DNA from: Diadema setosum | Lineage: Eukaryota > Echinodermata > Echinoidea > Diadematoida > Diadematidae | Assembly: GCA_033980235.1 (NCBI GenBank) | Contig: CM067072.1 | Coordinates: forward strand, 24,599,692 to 24,663,691 | Length of the DNA: 64,000 nt | Reading direction: 5' to 3' | Shown here: positions 22,573 through 35,900 of the stretch, piece by piece | Layout: every line of letters begins with the position of its first letter | Position numbering within the stretch: the first letter of the stretch is position 1 | Notes under the pieces: generated by a model | The model's input: only the letters and a program-made list of their open reading frames with translations | Told to the model about the DNA's origin: nothing | Database searches by the model: none | Translations under genes and position numbers: made by a program

Positions 22573-23010
22573 GAGAAAAAGAAAAAGGAGGCGGAAGCCT
22601 TGCTCCTTCGGTATCTTGAGGAGTTCTATACGGTCCGCCCGGACCCTGCGGAGCAGCAACCCCAGGCGTCCCGGCTCTTCCGGGGGGATCGGGTACGCAA
22701 CCTGGCATTCCCCTCATGGCGGACTTCAAGGACGAGTACGGGCGTATCGTTCGTGAACCGTCCCCCAGGGGTGGCCCCCCTGGTTTGAGGAGGGCGTTCA
22801 TGTTCAGCCGGGCGACATGGCCCGTTTTCTGTCCCCTGAGACGCTATCCCCCGAGCTGCTTGCTCTGGGCGATTACGTCGGGAAGGTGAACCCCCTCCGC
22901 AGACGCACCTTCTTAGAGGAGGACAAGAGGTGGACGCATATGTCCATTTTGGCGAGATCCACCATGTGCTTGGCAGCTTACACCGGAAAGAGAAAAAGAT
23001 ATCACACAAG
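22573..23010 (+). other. GC-rich, coding-like fragment of unknown origin
   Basis: An island of much higher GC than its surroundings. Two frames look protein-like: 22573–22730 (with LLLRYLEEFYTVRPDP and ASRLFRGDRVRNL) and 22817–23009 (with ARFLSPETLSPELLALGDYV and RTFLEEDKRWTHMSILAR). They are in different frames with a stop between. I do not recognise the family; a retroelement gag-like remnant is one guess. No start, intron or regulatory signal supports an active gene. Confidence 0.35.
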
Positions 23011-23738
23011 CATTCTAAAAGCGCATGTTTGTGAAAAAGTGATTCCAGTACTGTCTTAGAAGTAATGAAAAAATAGATAGTTAACCAATACAGTGGTATA
23101 TAAACCCACTGTAAATAGTTAAAGGGATTAAGGCAGTTGACATTTGAGGAGAGTTACACAAATATGATAACTATGCTATCAAAGGTGGATAAAAGAATCA
23201 AATACAATAGATTTTGACAACCATCACATTTAAAAGGAAAATGGAGTACATTTTTTTAATAGAAAAGAAAGAAACAGAAACAACTACATGTAGATCTATA
23301 AATTGAATGAAACTTGAAAAGCTTTTAAATCGTAAATGGACTACAGGAATCATAGGACAGTGTATCCAACAAAAAGAATCCACAGCAGAATCTACAATGT
23401 CATTCCTGACTAAAAATTTACAAGATAATTATAACTACTTAAATAATCAAAAAAGAAAAGAATTACCAAGCATTCAGAAGATGAAGTTTGACTGTCATCC
23501 AGTGTGGACAAAAAAGCCTCTACACTCACTACCGTTTTCCACATCTCGTCATGAATGAAAAAATACTACCAAATCATTAATCTATGTATTCTTTTATCCT
23601 TCGAAAAGAATGTCCTTTCCACTCGCAACAAATTTCCACGCAAGAGGCAAAACAAGTACTCCGCTCAATTGCACAGTCCCAGGTACTCAATATTATGTTA
23701 GTGCAGAAGGGTGCATCGAGGTGTAATGCTAATGACCT

Positions 23739-23924
23739 TCACTGAACCGTTTCACACAGCTCATCCACCTCATCCCAGTTGATGACAATGCTTCCGCTTT
23801 CCAGTGACACGATCTCCTCCAACTCCCTGATGTCCACGGAGGCTGCGTAGTCTGCGTACTCCCCTAAATCCTGATCGTCGATGTCGCTGAATTCGTACTG
23901 AGGTTCTACAATCGTTGGAAGGCC
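23739..23924 (-). CDS. CPLANE1: CPLANE1 terminal exon
   Basis: 186 nt (61 codons plus TGA), entering in phase 0 after TTGCAATAG. Encodes an acidic tail: PTIVEPQYEFSDIDDQDLGE, YADYAASVDIRELEEIVSLE and INWDEVDELCETVQ. The stop is followed by AT-rich DNA; no strong AATAAA is evident nearby on this strand, only an ATTAAA near 23253. Confidence 0.87.
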   Translation of the reverse strand, partial: GLPTIVEPQYEFSDIDDQDLGEYADYAASVDIRELEEIVSLESGSIVINWDEVDELCETVQ

Positions 23925-26900
23925 CTATTGCAAGACAATCATAGAGGAATACATTTTGGTGTTTATATCACTCATATCTGAATACAGCGTGTAAACATTT
24001 GCTTCGTCACTTTAACTGTAAAACACACATTTGGATCACTTTTTAGAAATATTAAATTCACTGTCATTTTTTTTTGTCAATTCAATTCAATTCAATTCAA
24101 TTCAATTTTATTTCCATTTCCATTGAATAAACAGAAAAAATATGTACAATACATTTACAGAACAAATTTATAACAATTTCAAAGAAAACGTACAAGTAGT
24201 CACGAGTAACAACAGAATTTCGTTTCTAAGGTATATACCTAATACAAAGATTAGAATGGAAATGGAGGGTCCCACTTAAAAAGCAAAGCTTGTAGGGTAT
24301 GGGACCCTCTAAAAATACGTACACAAAGTCAAAGAAACCAATGTCAAATGACATGAAATTAACTTGGGAAGGAAAAAAAAGAAGAAAAAAAAAAGAACAA
24401 AAAAAGGGGGAAATGAGACTATGGTACAACACGCGCCATCGTGGACACAAGCATACTGTACTTCATTATGAAAATGCAATAACAAAACAATACAAAGCTC
24501 CCTGGTTTGAAATTGCGATTGATTGGGTGCATATGCCGGTATGAATGCATAGGAACGGATATAAAAAAAAAGAGAAAGAGAATAGACTCACTGTTACTGG
24601 TACAATAAAAGAAATATCTGAGGTAAACTTATGTTAGACAGATTGTTTTCCTTAAAAGATGATTTCTGTGTGATAACTTAATACTTGTAAAAACAAACAA
24701 ACAAACAAACGACTTGATTGAGAGAATGAAACCGAACCTAATTTGGTTGTATATCATAAGATTTCAACAGAAAAAATTTTAATTTGTTTTTAAAAGAATT
24801 CAAAGTTTGTGCTGTTATTATGTCGTTGGGAAGTGAGTTCCAATACTTAGGCCCCTCGTAGATGAAGGTTTGTTGAGCCAGCAAGGTCCTAAAAAATGGT
24901 AAATGAAATTCGTTCGATTGCCTTGTAGGATAATTATGAACAGATTGATTTTTTGAAAACATTGATTCAAATATATATGGAAGATTATTTTTATTGTAAT
25001 TATACATAAATTGTCCTAAATTAAACAAATACAAATCTTTAATTTTAAATATTTTATTTTCAAAAAATAACGGATCAGTATGAGACAAATAAGCAGTGTG
25101 ACATATAATGCGCAGTGACTTCTTTTGTAGCAGAAGTAATTTATCCAAAAGAGTTTGATATGTATTTCCCCATACAAGAATACCGTAATTTAAATAAGGC
25201 AATATGAGGGATGAATATAATGTAAGCAGGGACGACAAAGGAAGACAAAATTTAATCTTGTTGATTATACCGATGTTTCGAGAAATAATCTTACATATAC
25301 TATCAATATGAAATTTCCATGAAAGCTTATTATCAACTGTTATTCCCAGAAATTTGATATAAGAAACATTTTCCAGCGGTGTGCCATCAAAAATAATATC
25401 AGCAGGTAGTGTCTCAATGGAGTTGCTAAAAAGCATATATTTTGTTTTTTGAAGATTGAGAGATAATTTATTAGCTTTTATCCATTGAGCAACTTTTTCT
25501 AATTCAAAATTCAATGTCTTTACTAGGGTAAAAGGATTATTATGCGAAAAAGACAAATTTGAATCATCCGCAAAGAGAATGAAAGAAAGAATATCTGATG
25601 ATTTACAGAAATCATTTATATAAATAAGAAACAAAAGCGGACCTAATAAACTTCCCTGTGGGACCCCACATTTAACATTTAACATTTGTGAATTGCAACC
25701 ATTTAAAGAGACATATTGCTTCCTGTTCAAGAGGTAGCTCCTGAACCACTCCAAGGCCTTCCCACGGACTCCGTAATGTTGCAATTTATTAAGTAAAATA
25801 TCATGATTAATGGTGTCGAAGGCCTTGGAGAAGTCCAGAAACAAACCTATGAGATGTGAGGATTTGTCGATAGCATGTGCTACTTTTTCTACAAAACTCA
25901 ATAATGCATGTGAGGTGCTATGTTTTTCTCTAAAACCAAACTGAGTATTTGAGAGTATATTATTGAATTTCAAAAAAGTAAGAGTTCTTTTGTAAACAAT
26001 TTTTTCAAGAATTTTGGACAGTGTACATAACAAAGAAATTGGTCTATAATTATTAACATCTAATTTGTCACCTTTTTTAAACAAAGGAATAACTTTTGCT
26101 ATTTTCATACTTTCAGGAACAATACCATAAGAAAGAGATAAATTGAATATATGAGATAAAGGATCCGCAATTGAAGATATTACCCCCTTCAGCAGAAAAT
26201 TACTGATGTCATCGTGTCCAGCACTTTTTTTGGAACGAAAATCAGAAACAATATTGATTATCTCCTGACTATATGTTGGGCTAAAAAACATTGAGTTTAA
26301 ATTTGGTGGACCTAAAAATTCAGAAAAATGTTTATTTGAAGATGGAATTTTGCTTGCAAGATTTTCCCCAATAGAAGAAAAATGATTATTTAGAATATTA
26401 CAAATATAATGAGGATCTTCATGAATCTTATCATCAGATCTAATTTTGATAATATTCGACTTGTTATTTGATATATACTTGTTATTTGATATATATTTGT
26501 CGGAAACTGTTCCTGGGAGGAAGAATAAGCAATCCAAATGAAGTCCTGTACATTATCATCATTTTTTTTTCATTGGTTTATTTTTTTTAAAACATAAATG
26601 CAGGCTAAAATAAACACAATCATGGAATACACAAACAAACCACATCCCCCTTCAACAAGTAAAGATTTAGACAAATAACACTGTAAGACCACTGTAACTG
26701 AAGGACTTCAATGGTATCCTGTGTGGGAACCCCAAATCAACTTCCAAGTCATATCTCTGTGAAGTACTACTCTTCATTTCTTCTCGTGACTACTGTAAAA
26801 TGAAAAATTTTCATGTGCATGAACACTCTCAGTATATTTTGTGGGGAGCCAAGATTCGCAAAAATAAAGTACATGTGAAAGTTTTGTCTACACAAAGCAC

Positions 26901-29900
26901 AGAATGCCAGGCATAAATTTGGTAAAGTTTCATGCCACAAATGTTTCTGACTTACAGTAACTCATTAGTAGAGAGAAGTTTCTGGAGCTTGTGCAAGCTC
27001 TTTGGGGAAATCAAAGAATGTGTTAAACATTTGAACTTTTGAAAATTGAACTGAAAAATTGAAGTCTCCAGTCGAATCAAGATTCCACTGAAGATATAAT
27101 TCAATTACACATGGTAAACTACTCAAGGTATTTCAGTCTGTTACAGGTAGACAAATCAGCATGTTGTACAAGGTGATACTTTGCTAAATGACAGCACTAT
27201 AAAAATGGGTCTTACTGCTGGTCACCTAGCTGACCAACCAACCCCCAATCACAGACCTCATCCAGGTCGCTATCATTGTCCAGGATCCTCTTCACGTCAT
27301 CCGACACACTCCAGGGACTCAGGTCGCTCACATCCGACCCTTCCTCCGCCCCGCCCCCTGGGGGTCTCCTGGACCCCGCGCCATAGGGCTGGTGCCTTGG
27401 GGACGGGGTGTGCAGGGGTGCAGCCTTGTAGGTGTAGGTGGCTGTGGGCACAGCTTCTCCTTTGCCTGTTGGAGGAAATTGTAAACATCAAGGTAAAAAA
27501 TCCTTTTATGCACGCACATAAACACATTCACGTTAAGAAGATAAAGGACCTACAAACGGGATGATCTTAGACTTAAGCCATGCATCATAACACAATTGAG
27601 ATGTACGTACAATGCTCGGGATCTAGCCGAGCACACTTCCAAGGAAGTTTATGCATTTGGACACTGAAAATCAATCATTTGTTGTGCCTGAGAGCTTTGC
27701 ACAGATTCAAACTCCCAGGCTCTACAAAGTTCAGACAAGTGAACAAATGGCGCACATACATAACACTGATAACCATCATTCTGTGTAAAGAGATTGACTT
27801 TGATAGAGATAATGCAATCGATCAAAAAAAAAAAGAATATAAAAATGGAAGATCGCATTTAAATTAGACAGAAACAATTATTTATCTAATGCAAACGGAG
27901 TGAGATGATGATACCCCTGCTCCACAAGTCTCGCATTAACCTATAACAAATCTTCACTTCATCTCTCTTTCTCTTTCTGCTAGAATCACAAAGAACAAAT
28001 ACATATTTTGTATCAAATTACTGTACAGTTATGACAGCATACTGCAGGAGGTCATAACTCCTGGATCACTGACCAAAAGCATAACTCACATGACATTCCT
28101 TGCACAAACCAATGGGAGTGCTGCAAAGTCAAAAGTAACATTACCACCAGTTACATAAGGAGATGTGGGTACAACCAGTTCAACTGTTTCATGGCAACCT
28201 CAGAAGACTCAAGACCACATCACTTTCTCCTCTTTTAATATGTCAGGTTGTGTGACGGAGAATCTATGCTTACCATAGACAGTCCTATATTTCCTGGTAG
28301 GAACAGCCCCTGCAGCCTCTGCTGCGTTTTGTTTGAGCCTGTCAACGTAGGGGACTGGATCATGAGCCCTGGGCCGCGCCCTCATACCAGGGTTCTGTCT
28401 CGGGCTGACAATGGCTTCTGCAGATATAAGGTAAGGTACAGAAAAAAAAAAAAAATGAGGCAGTTAATTTTAATTTCAGTTAAACCAATCTGTTACAAAA
28501 TCAGCAGCAACAACAACAATTAGAGTGCAACCTTACAATTGCTGAAAATATCCAACAGAATTCATAAGCTGGAAATATCTGCTGGCATTAAGTGGATTCA
28601 TTTGAGTTTAGATTTACTTCATGCAGCTAATACAGAAGCCATTACATGCTTTGTAGACAAGACATAAACACTAGACATTGAGGTTAAATGGCTTTGCCTG
28701 TAATTCTATTACTGCCGCTGCCAATAGGCTTGAACCAAGAACCTCACAAACAAGGGTCTGTGGTCTTATCCAGTGGGCCAGGACAGTTCCTCATCTGAAT
28801 GTTAATTGAATTAAAGTCTTTAGGATTAACTTACAAACTCCACAGCTAGCTCCCATCAGACCTCATTATTTACATTACAAAAACTGGAATGGGAAAAACC
28901 AAAAGTTTTTTTGGTGTATCATTTACATGTGACCAAAAACCTGCATTAAATTGGTGAGCTAGGGAGTGAGCATTTACACTGCCTCCCCCCCCCCCAAAAA
29001 AAAAAAAAAAAAAAAAATGAAAAAAAAAACTGTAGTTTTTTGTTTTGTTTTGTTTTGAAAACTCCTTTTTCAATTCCAGTCTTTTGCTCACATAAAAAAA
29101 GGAATGTGTACAGAATGTTTTTTTTTTTTCTTAACCAGTTTTAATGCCCCTATTGTCATAGTGCACCCAACAACCGTGAAAAAAAAAAAAAAACCATACC
29201 CAACAACAATAAACCTTGAGTTCTTTTAAGTCTTGTATCTATACTCCGTCCACTCACCTCTACCCCTATGTGTACCCGTGTTACCCAGTTCGGCCAGCCT
29301 GGATGTGTACGGGGTTGAAGACCGTGGAGTGGGCTCCGGAGTAATTCCCCTCCTCTCTACTTGCTGACGTCGGGTTTGCCCGAGGGTCATCGTGGCTAAA
29401 GAAAAAAGGATTTACATTCAATCATGAAGATACAATATATTGTAAGACACAATATTTCTAAATTTCTCACAGTAAAGAATAATATAAAAGTTGATGGAAC
29501 ATTTGTAGTGCTTGAACAATAACAAGGAAAAGTAGAAATTACGCGGTGCGTAAAATATGAAGCCCTCACCTAGTGCCATCACATAAAGCAAACGGAATCG
29601 AAATCCGGTTAGAAATGGCGAAGGAGTAGCATTTTGTAGCCAATGTACAATATAGGTCAAAAAATCAAGGTCAAAGGTCAAAGAAGTCAAAGGTCAAAAT
29701 TCTGTGTTGAAGTGTTGAAGCCCTCACCTAGTGCCATCACATAAAGCAAACGGAATCTAAATCGGGTTAGAAATGGCAAAGGAGTAGCATTTTGTAGCAA
29801 AATGTACAATATAGGTCAAAAAATCAAGGTCAAAGGTCAAAGAAGTCAAAGGTCAAAATTCTGTGTAGAAGTTTTGAAGCCCTCACCTAGTGCCATCACA

Positions 29901-32900
29901 TAAAGCAAACGGAATCGAAATCCGGTTAGAAATGGCGAAGGAGTAGCATTTTGTAGCAAAATGTACAATATAGGTCAAAAAATCAAGGTCAAAGGTCAAA
30001 GAAGTCAAAGGTCAAAATTCTATGTAGAAGTTTTGAAGCCCTCACCTAGTGCCATCACATAAAGCAAACGGAATCGAAATTGGGTTAGAAATGGCGAAGG
30101 AGTAGCATTTTGTAGCAAAATGTACAATATAGGTCAAAAAATCAAGGTCAAAGGTCAAAGAAGTCAAAGGTCAAAATTCTGTGTAGAAGTTTTGAAGCCC
30201 TCACCTAGTGCCATCACATAAAGCAAACGGAATCGAAATCGGGTTAGAAATGGCGAAGGAGTAGCATTTTGTAGCAAAATGTACAATATAGGTCAAAGGT
30301 CAAGGTCAAAGGTCACGACTGAAATTCTGTGTAGAAGTTTCAAAGCTCCCATGTAGTGCTATCATATAAAGCAAACAGAATCAAAATTGGCTCATAAATG
30401 ACAGAGAAGTAGCAAATTGAAGATTTTGATCACACACGGACGCACACACGGACGGACACACGGACGGACGGACGGACGGACGGACACACACACGTACGGA
30501 GCCCGTTTCATAGTCCCCTGCTCGAACTCGTTCGGCGGGGACAATTACCCATTTCTCTTAGTGTGGAAAAAAGGTAAGAATGAAGAATATAAAACCTTTT
30601 TATATTTCTTTATTATCCCTATCCAAATTTCTTTTGTTTATGGGCTTGTTTATTGTTTGTTTGTGTGTCTGTTTTTCACAAACTTCTTAAGACTGGATTG
30701 GGCTTTCATCATAATTCTTCACACATTAAAACACCACATAATATACACTAGCTGAGCTCCAGTACTTAAAGATGTAGAAGAAGAAAAGAATGACCAAAAA
30801 TCTAAAATAGAATAAAAACTAAAATAATATCATATCACAGCATCCTAATGACTTTATACGCCCTTCCATTTTCATTATCATTATTATTCTTTTCTGACCG
30901 ACTAAAGCTCCTTTTTCTCCCTCCATATGATTTCTCAAGAATCTAATCTCTGCTCCCTCTGTTTTCCTAAAAGACAGCCTCAAAACAGTCGGACACCTTC
31001 AAATCACTCGGTCTAGATGAAATGCAATGGTACCATTTTTACATTAACCCGTTGAAGAAGAGTCCTGAGAATACTCAGGCAGGTGTCTATGGGTAAAGCA
31101 AAATCAGTCCGTCCTCTATGGGTTAAGTCTGTCAATACCTGTGGCAGGCCTCTGAGTGGACGGTCTGGGTCTTGACCTCTGAATCAGCCTTGTCTTCTGA
31201 CCCTGCCCACCTCTGGCCCCCTTCATCTCAGCCAGCTGCTGGGTGTACGTCTTGGGTGTCGGAGGGTACTGCTTCCTGTTCTTATTCCATCCTGGCAAAC
31301 GCTTGGAGCCTGGTGAGACAGAAGACGGGCACAACATGCAATTCACTGATTGGTGGTGTTCAGGCAAAATGACATGTTTCCTTATAAACTAAATCTTCAA
31401 GACATACTCCAGCTGGTGGGCCCTGGGGAGGCAATAAAGAGCACGGCACTCAATTGATTGGGCTTTAGACTACTACAAAAGTGGAAATTTTGGCAATATT
31501 TCACGCGACCAGATGCTGGCGCGAAAATAAAAGTACATGAATATTTTTGTTTGTTTATTACATGTTCCACCAATTAATGTCTTAATTCCGCGGAAGTAAG
31601 AAAAACGCAAAATTCATCTAACTGTACCAAATGCTGAATACTAATTGTGCACAAATATCCACTTTTACAATATATGAAATATCTTCTTACTAATACACAC
31701 ACAAAAAAAACTTTTGGACACATAAGAAGAATATATTACACACCTCTCTCTACACTAAATTATTATTATTATAATTATTTGACAGTTGTTATCCATATTC
31801 CAAATGCAAAAAAGAAAGAGAAAAAAACTAGAAATGTCGCTACGGCAACTGGTGTATGCCTCCGCCATAATACATGGTTCTCCTAATAGGTCTATAGTAC
31901 AATGTCTTGACAATGTGTGATGAAAGTTTCACACAATTGGCAAAATATTAAAATGACAGGTTTGCCACAAATGTGCTGAATGTTCACTTTCCTAGAACTA
32001 GGTTCAATTGGATGAATGATTAAAACGTCAGAGTGCAGGTATTTGGGGGAACTGATGATTTTCACTTGACTTTTGACCCTTTTACGAGTTTATGCATTGA
32101 GTAATGTTCAAGGTATTGAGAAAAAGTATAATTTCAGTATCAAATGGTAAAATAGTATTATCGAAACCTGGCCTTTGACCTTTGACCCCACAGTTCCAAA
32201 GAGAATCACTGTTAGGTAGAACATGCATAAATATGTAAGTTTCATGACAATACCTTGAGTTATTTTTGAGATATGGAGGAAAAAGTGCAATTTAGCACTT
32301 TCACTTGACCTTTGACCTTTTGACCTTTGACCTTTTGGCAAGAAACTTCCCACAGAATATATATTGGGTTATACATGCATACATCAAGTTTAAAAAAAAT
32401 CCTTCAGGCATTGCATAAATATAAGGAAAGTAGTTATATTTTGAGGAGTTGACCTTGACCTTTGACCCCTGACCTTTGACCCATGACCCCCAACTTTCCT
32501 AGATAATCACTACCCATCGGTACAAGCATAATTTTATATACTAAGTTCCATCGAGATACCTTGAACCATTTGCGAGATATGGAGAAAAACATGAAATTTC
32601 AATTTTTTTTCACAAAATAACCTGTGACCTTTGACCTTTGACCCTGTGACCCTAAAATCCACATAAAGTATCATCCCCCAAGGATATACCCTCATACAGT
32701 ACTCTCCGCATAATCGGGTAGGCTCGAGCAGAGCGTTTCTTACCCGATTAAGCGGAGTACCCGATTATCAGAAGAACAAGTCTCATTCACAATTGACACA
32801 CACAATATGTATGTACATTGATTGTACACTGCACCAAACACCTACACTACATTATACAGTACATACCGTACACTTTCTCAGTCACGAGCAATAATTTACA

Positions 32901-35900
32901 CTCGTTTTATGGACAATTTTATGTCTTTGACTATAGACTCCTCGCTAGAAAGCAGACGTTTTCTGAAATGAACACGTCTCTTTGAGTGCATTAGTCACGT
33001 AGAACGTTGGGTTATTTTTCGAGAAGTGACTGAGGAATAGAAAAAAAAAATAGAGCTGGTGCATGGCCTGATTTTCGGTGCAACCTTTTCGTATTGTGAA
33101 CGTTGTTGCGGAGCAAGGGAAGAGCGCAAGTGTGTTTAGCTCCAGTCTGTCTTTACAATTATTGTGAGTGTCACCTATTATATACATGAGAATTGTGTAA
33201 TGTTCGTTTACGTGTGGCAAGTACTGGTACTGGTACATGTACTGGTACATGTGTTTTCATGTTTAATCATCCCCTAATGATTGATCTTTTTTTTTTTTTT
33301 TTTGCAAAATAAGCAGAGAATGCGATTAGCAGTGGAAAATTTGACATTCATGATTTCTTAAAGTGTTGTATATCTGTGATAAAATGTGGGTAGAAATTGG
33401 ATTAGAAGAAAATTATTTACCCGTTTATGCGGAGAGGCAACCCGATTATCAGGTAATTTTAATGTGCATTGGAACTGATTTTCACATTACTACCCAATTA
33501 AACGGAGTACCCGTTTAAGCGATACCCGATTACGCGGAGAGTACTGTACCAAGTTTGATGCAAAACCACCACACGGTTCTTGAGATATCGACAAAAACAA
33601 AACGGGACGGACGGACGTACGGACGTACGGACGGACGGACGACCCGAAAACATAATGCCTCCGGCCACTTCGTTGGCGGAGGCATAAAAAGAAAGAATAC
33701 AAATTAAGATGATTGAGTAGCTAATCACAAATCATAAGTTTTACCATAGAGTCTCTGCTTGGCTTTCAGGTCACTGGAAGAGGGCGCCCTACTAGAGCCG
33801 ACCTCTGCCTTCATCTCCTGCAGCATATCTGTGTATGTCTTTGATCTCCTTGGTGTCGCGTCCTTCTTCCTTGTTACCTCCGGCCTCTGAACTCTGACGA
33901 TGTCCTTGTAGGACCTGTCCATGTACTGCAACAGTGTGACATTCCCGTTGTCGACATCGCGATCGTTTTCCTCCTCTTCCCTGTCTGTAGGAGGAGCGAC
34001 AAGGTCAGACATCTCCTCCAGCACCAGCTGTAAGTCCTCGTCACTGGATCTTCGTTCGACAAACTGCACGGATCTCTCCAAGCTGCCCAGCAGCGTCCGC
34101 CGTGCTTGCTGCGGTCTCTCGTCCGCCCCGGCTCTGCTTCTGTGATCCGCCGTCAGCCTGTTATCCCACTCGTCTCCACGATCCCGGTTCTCTGAGTTCT
34201 GTTGACGAGGAGCCAAAGGCTGTCTGCCCCTGAATGCTCCACTGTCGATGAACATGTAGGTTCCCTTGGCAACAGGGCGGGCATCATCTCTCCTGGCCTT
34301 CTCGGAATGACCAAGCCGGTCATCTCGGCTCTGGCCGGCATCCCCTGCAATTACTCTAGTCCTGGCCAGCCCAGACGGCCCAGGGCCTTGTTCAGCTGGG
34401 GGCTGTCTGCTTGAAGCTGGCTGAGGTGTCTGCCGGGTCGTTGCAGGGGCCTTGGCTTGTTTGGTGGTCTTGGAAGGTCTTGATGGGAGTGGTCCCTGGG
34501 GAAAGTTTGGCTTCTCCTCAAAGATCTCTGCCATTAGAGCCTTAGCCTGGGTTAGTCTATCTTCAAAGTGGTCCTTCTGCTTCAGCCTGAGTTTGGCGAA
34601 AGAAAACAAAATAAACAAACATTATATCTGGAAATGCACACTCTTCATGCTTTGCCGAAAATCTGCATCGTCAAACTAGTCAACCCACTATTCTGCCATG
34701 TGCATATTATCTGAGTAAGCACTTCTGCCCAAAATGATGACAAAGCTATAGAGTGCTAATAATCTCTGCACCTAAAGCAAACCTCAATGCGAGTTTTATC
34801 TTGTTGAATCAATGAGATAATGAATTCACTGTTTCCAATTGTAATGCCTCTACAGAGCAGCATGCTGGTACATCGTTCTGGTTTCACTACATACAATAGC
34901 AATAACTTACACAGGATGAACCTGTACAAAATTTGGCACTGAAGAGAAAAACCTTCATGACAGAACTCCAAGCCTGGTTATTTGTATACATTTATTTAAA
35001 GCAAAGGAAAGCCTTTTCAAACTCAAAGCTGAAAAAAAAAGCACAACAAAGAAAAAAAAAAAGGAGAGACAAACTGAACATTATGCCCTTGGTACCACCA
35101 ATCATTACAAACTCTGTACATAATTTCTGATGCCTACAACATGATTTAACCCTCTAAAAGAAACAGGCTGATAAAGTTCACATAACAGTGTACACCTTCA
35201 AGTAAAGATGCTTTTATCAATTTGCCATTCCTCCCCTCCTCTCTAACTTTCCCAAATATACTTCCGTGAAATAAAAACACATCAAAACTACTTGAAGTTT
35301 AGACTTACTCTCGCTTCATTTTCTTCTCAGTCTCAGCTTTCTTGATTTCTTTTGTAGATGTCGGAATCTGCAAGTTGAAAAGGTGAGTATGACATGACAT
35401 GGGTCATTAAACGTTATTTGGCATGTTGTTAATGATGTACTCATCACTATCATAATAATAATAATCATCATCATCATCATCACTGTCATCAGCATTATCA
35501 TCATCATCATTAATATCATCATCATTACCATCACCATCATCACCACTATCATCAGCGTCATCATAACCACAATCATTATCCTCATCATATCTCACAGAAC
35601 CATAAAAACATCAGATTAACAGCAGCTGCCACACCTGCAGCACCGCCACCACTTACCTGACGGAGACCCCCTGACCCAGACTTGAACGGTCGATGCTCCG
35701 CCTCTATCTTTTCCCCCCTCTTCTTCTTGTACTCTGCCACCTGCTCCTTCTTTCTTCTCTCCATCCACTCCCTGATCCTCTGCTGTTCTTCCTTGGGCCT
35801 CTGCTTGGGCTTGGCAGCAAAGGGCCACGGCTCGGGCGGCTCCTCCCGCTGCTGCTGGTCCCGGGGCGAGAAGATCTCCTGGAGCTGTCTGTCGGTCAGC

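Noticed and set aside
35316..35595. Asp- and Met-rich frames around the ATC repeat
   Set aside because: Products of the trinucleotide microsatellite; only the 59-nt exon at 35309–35367 is supported there.
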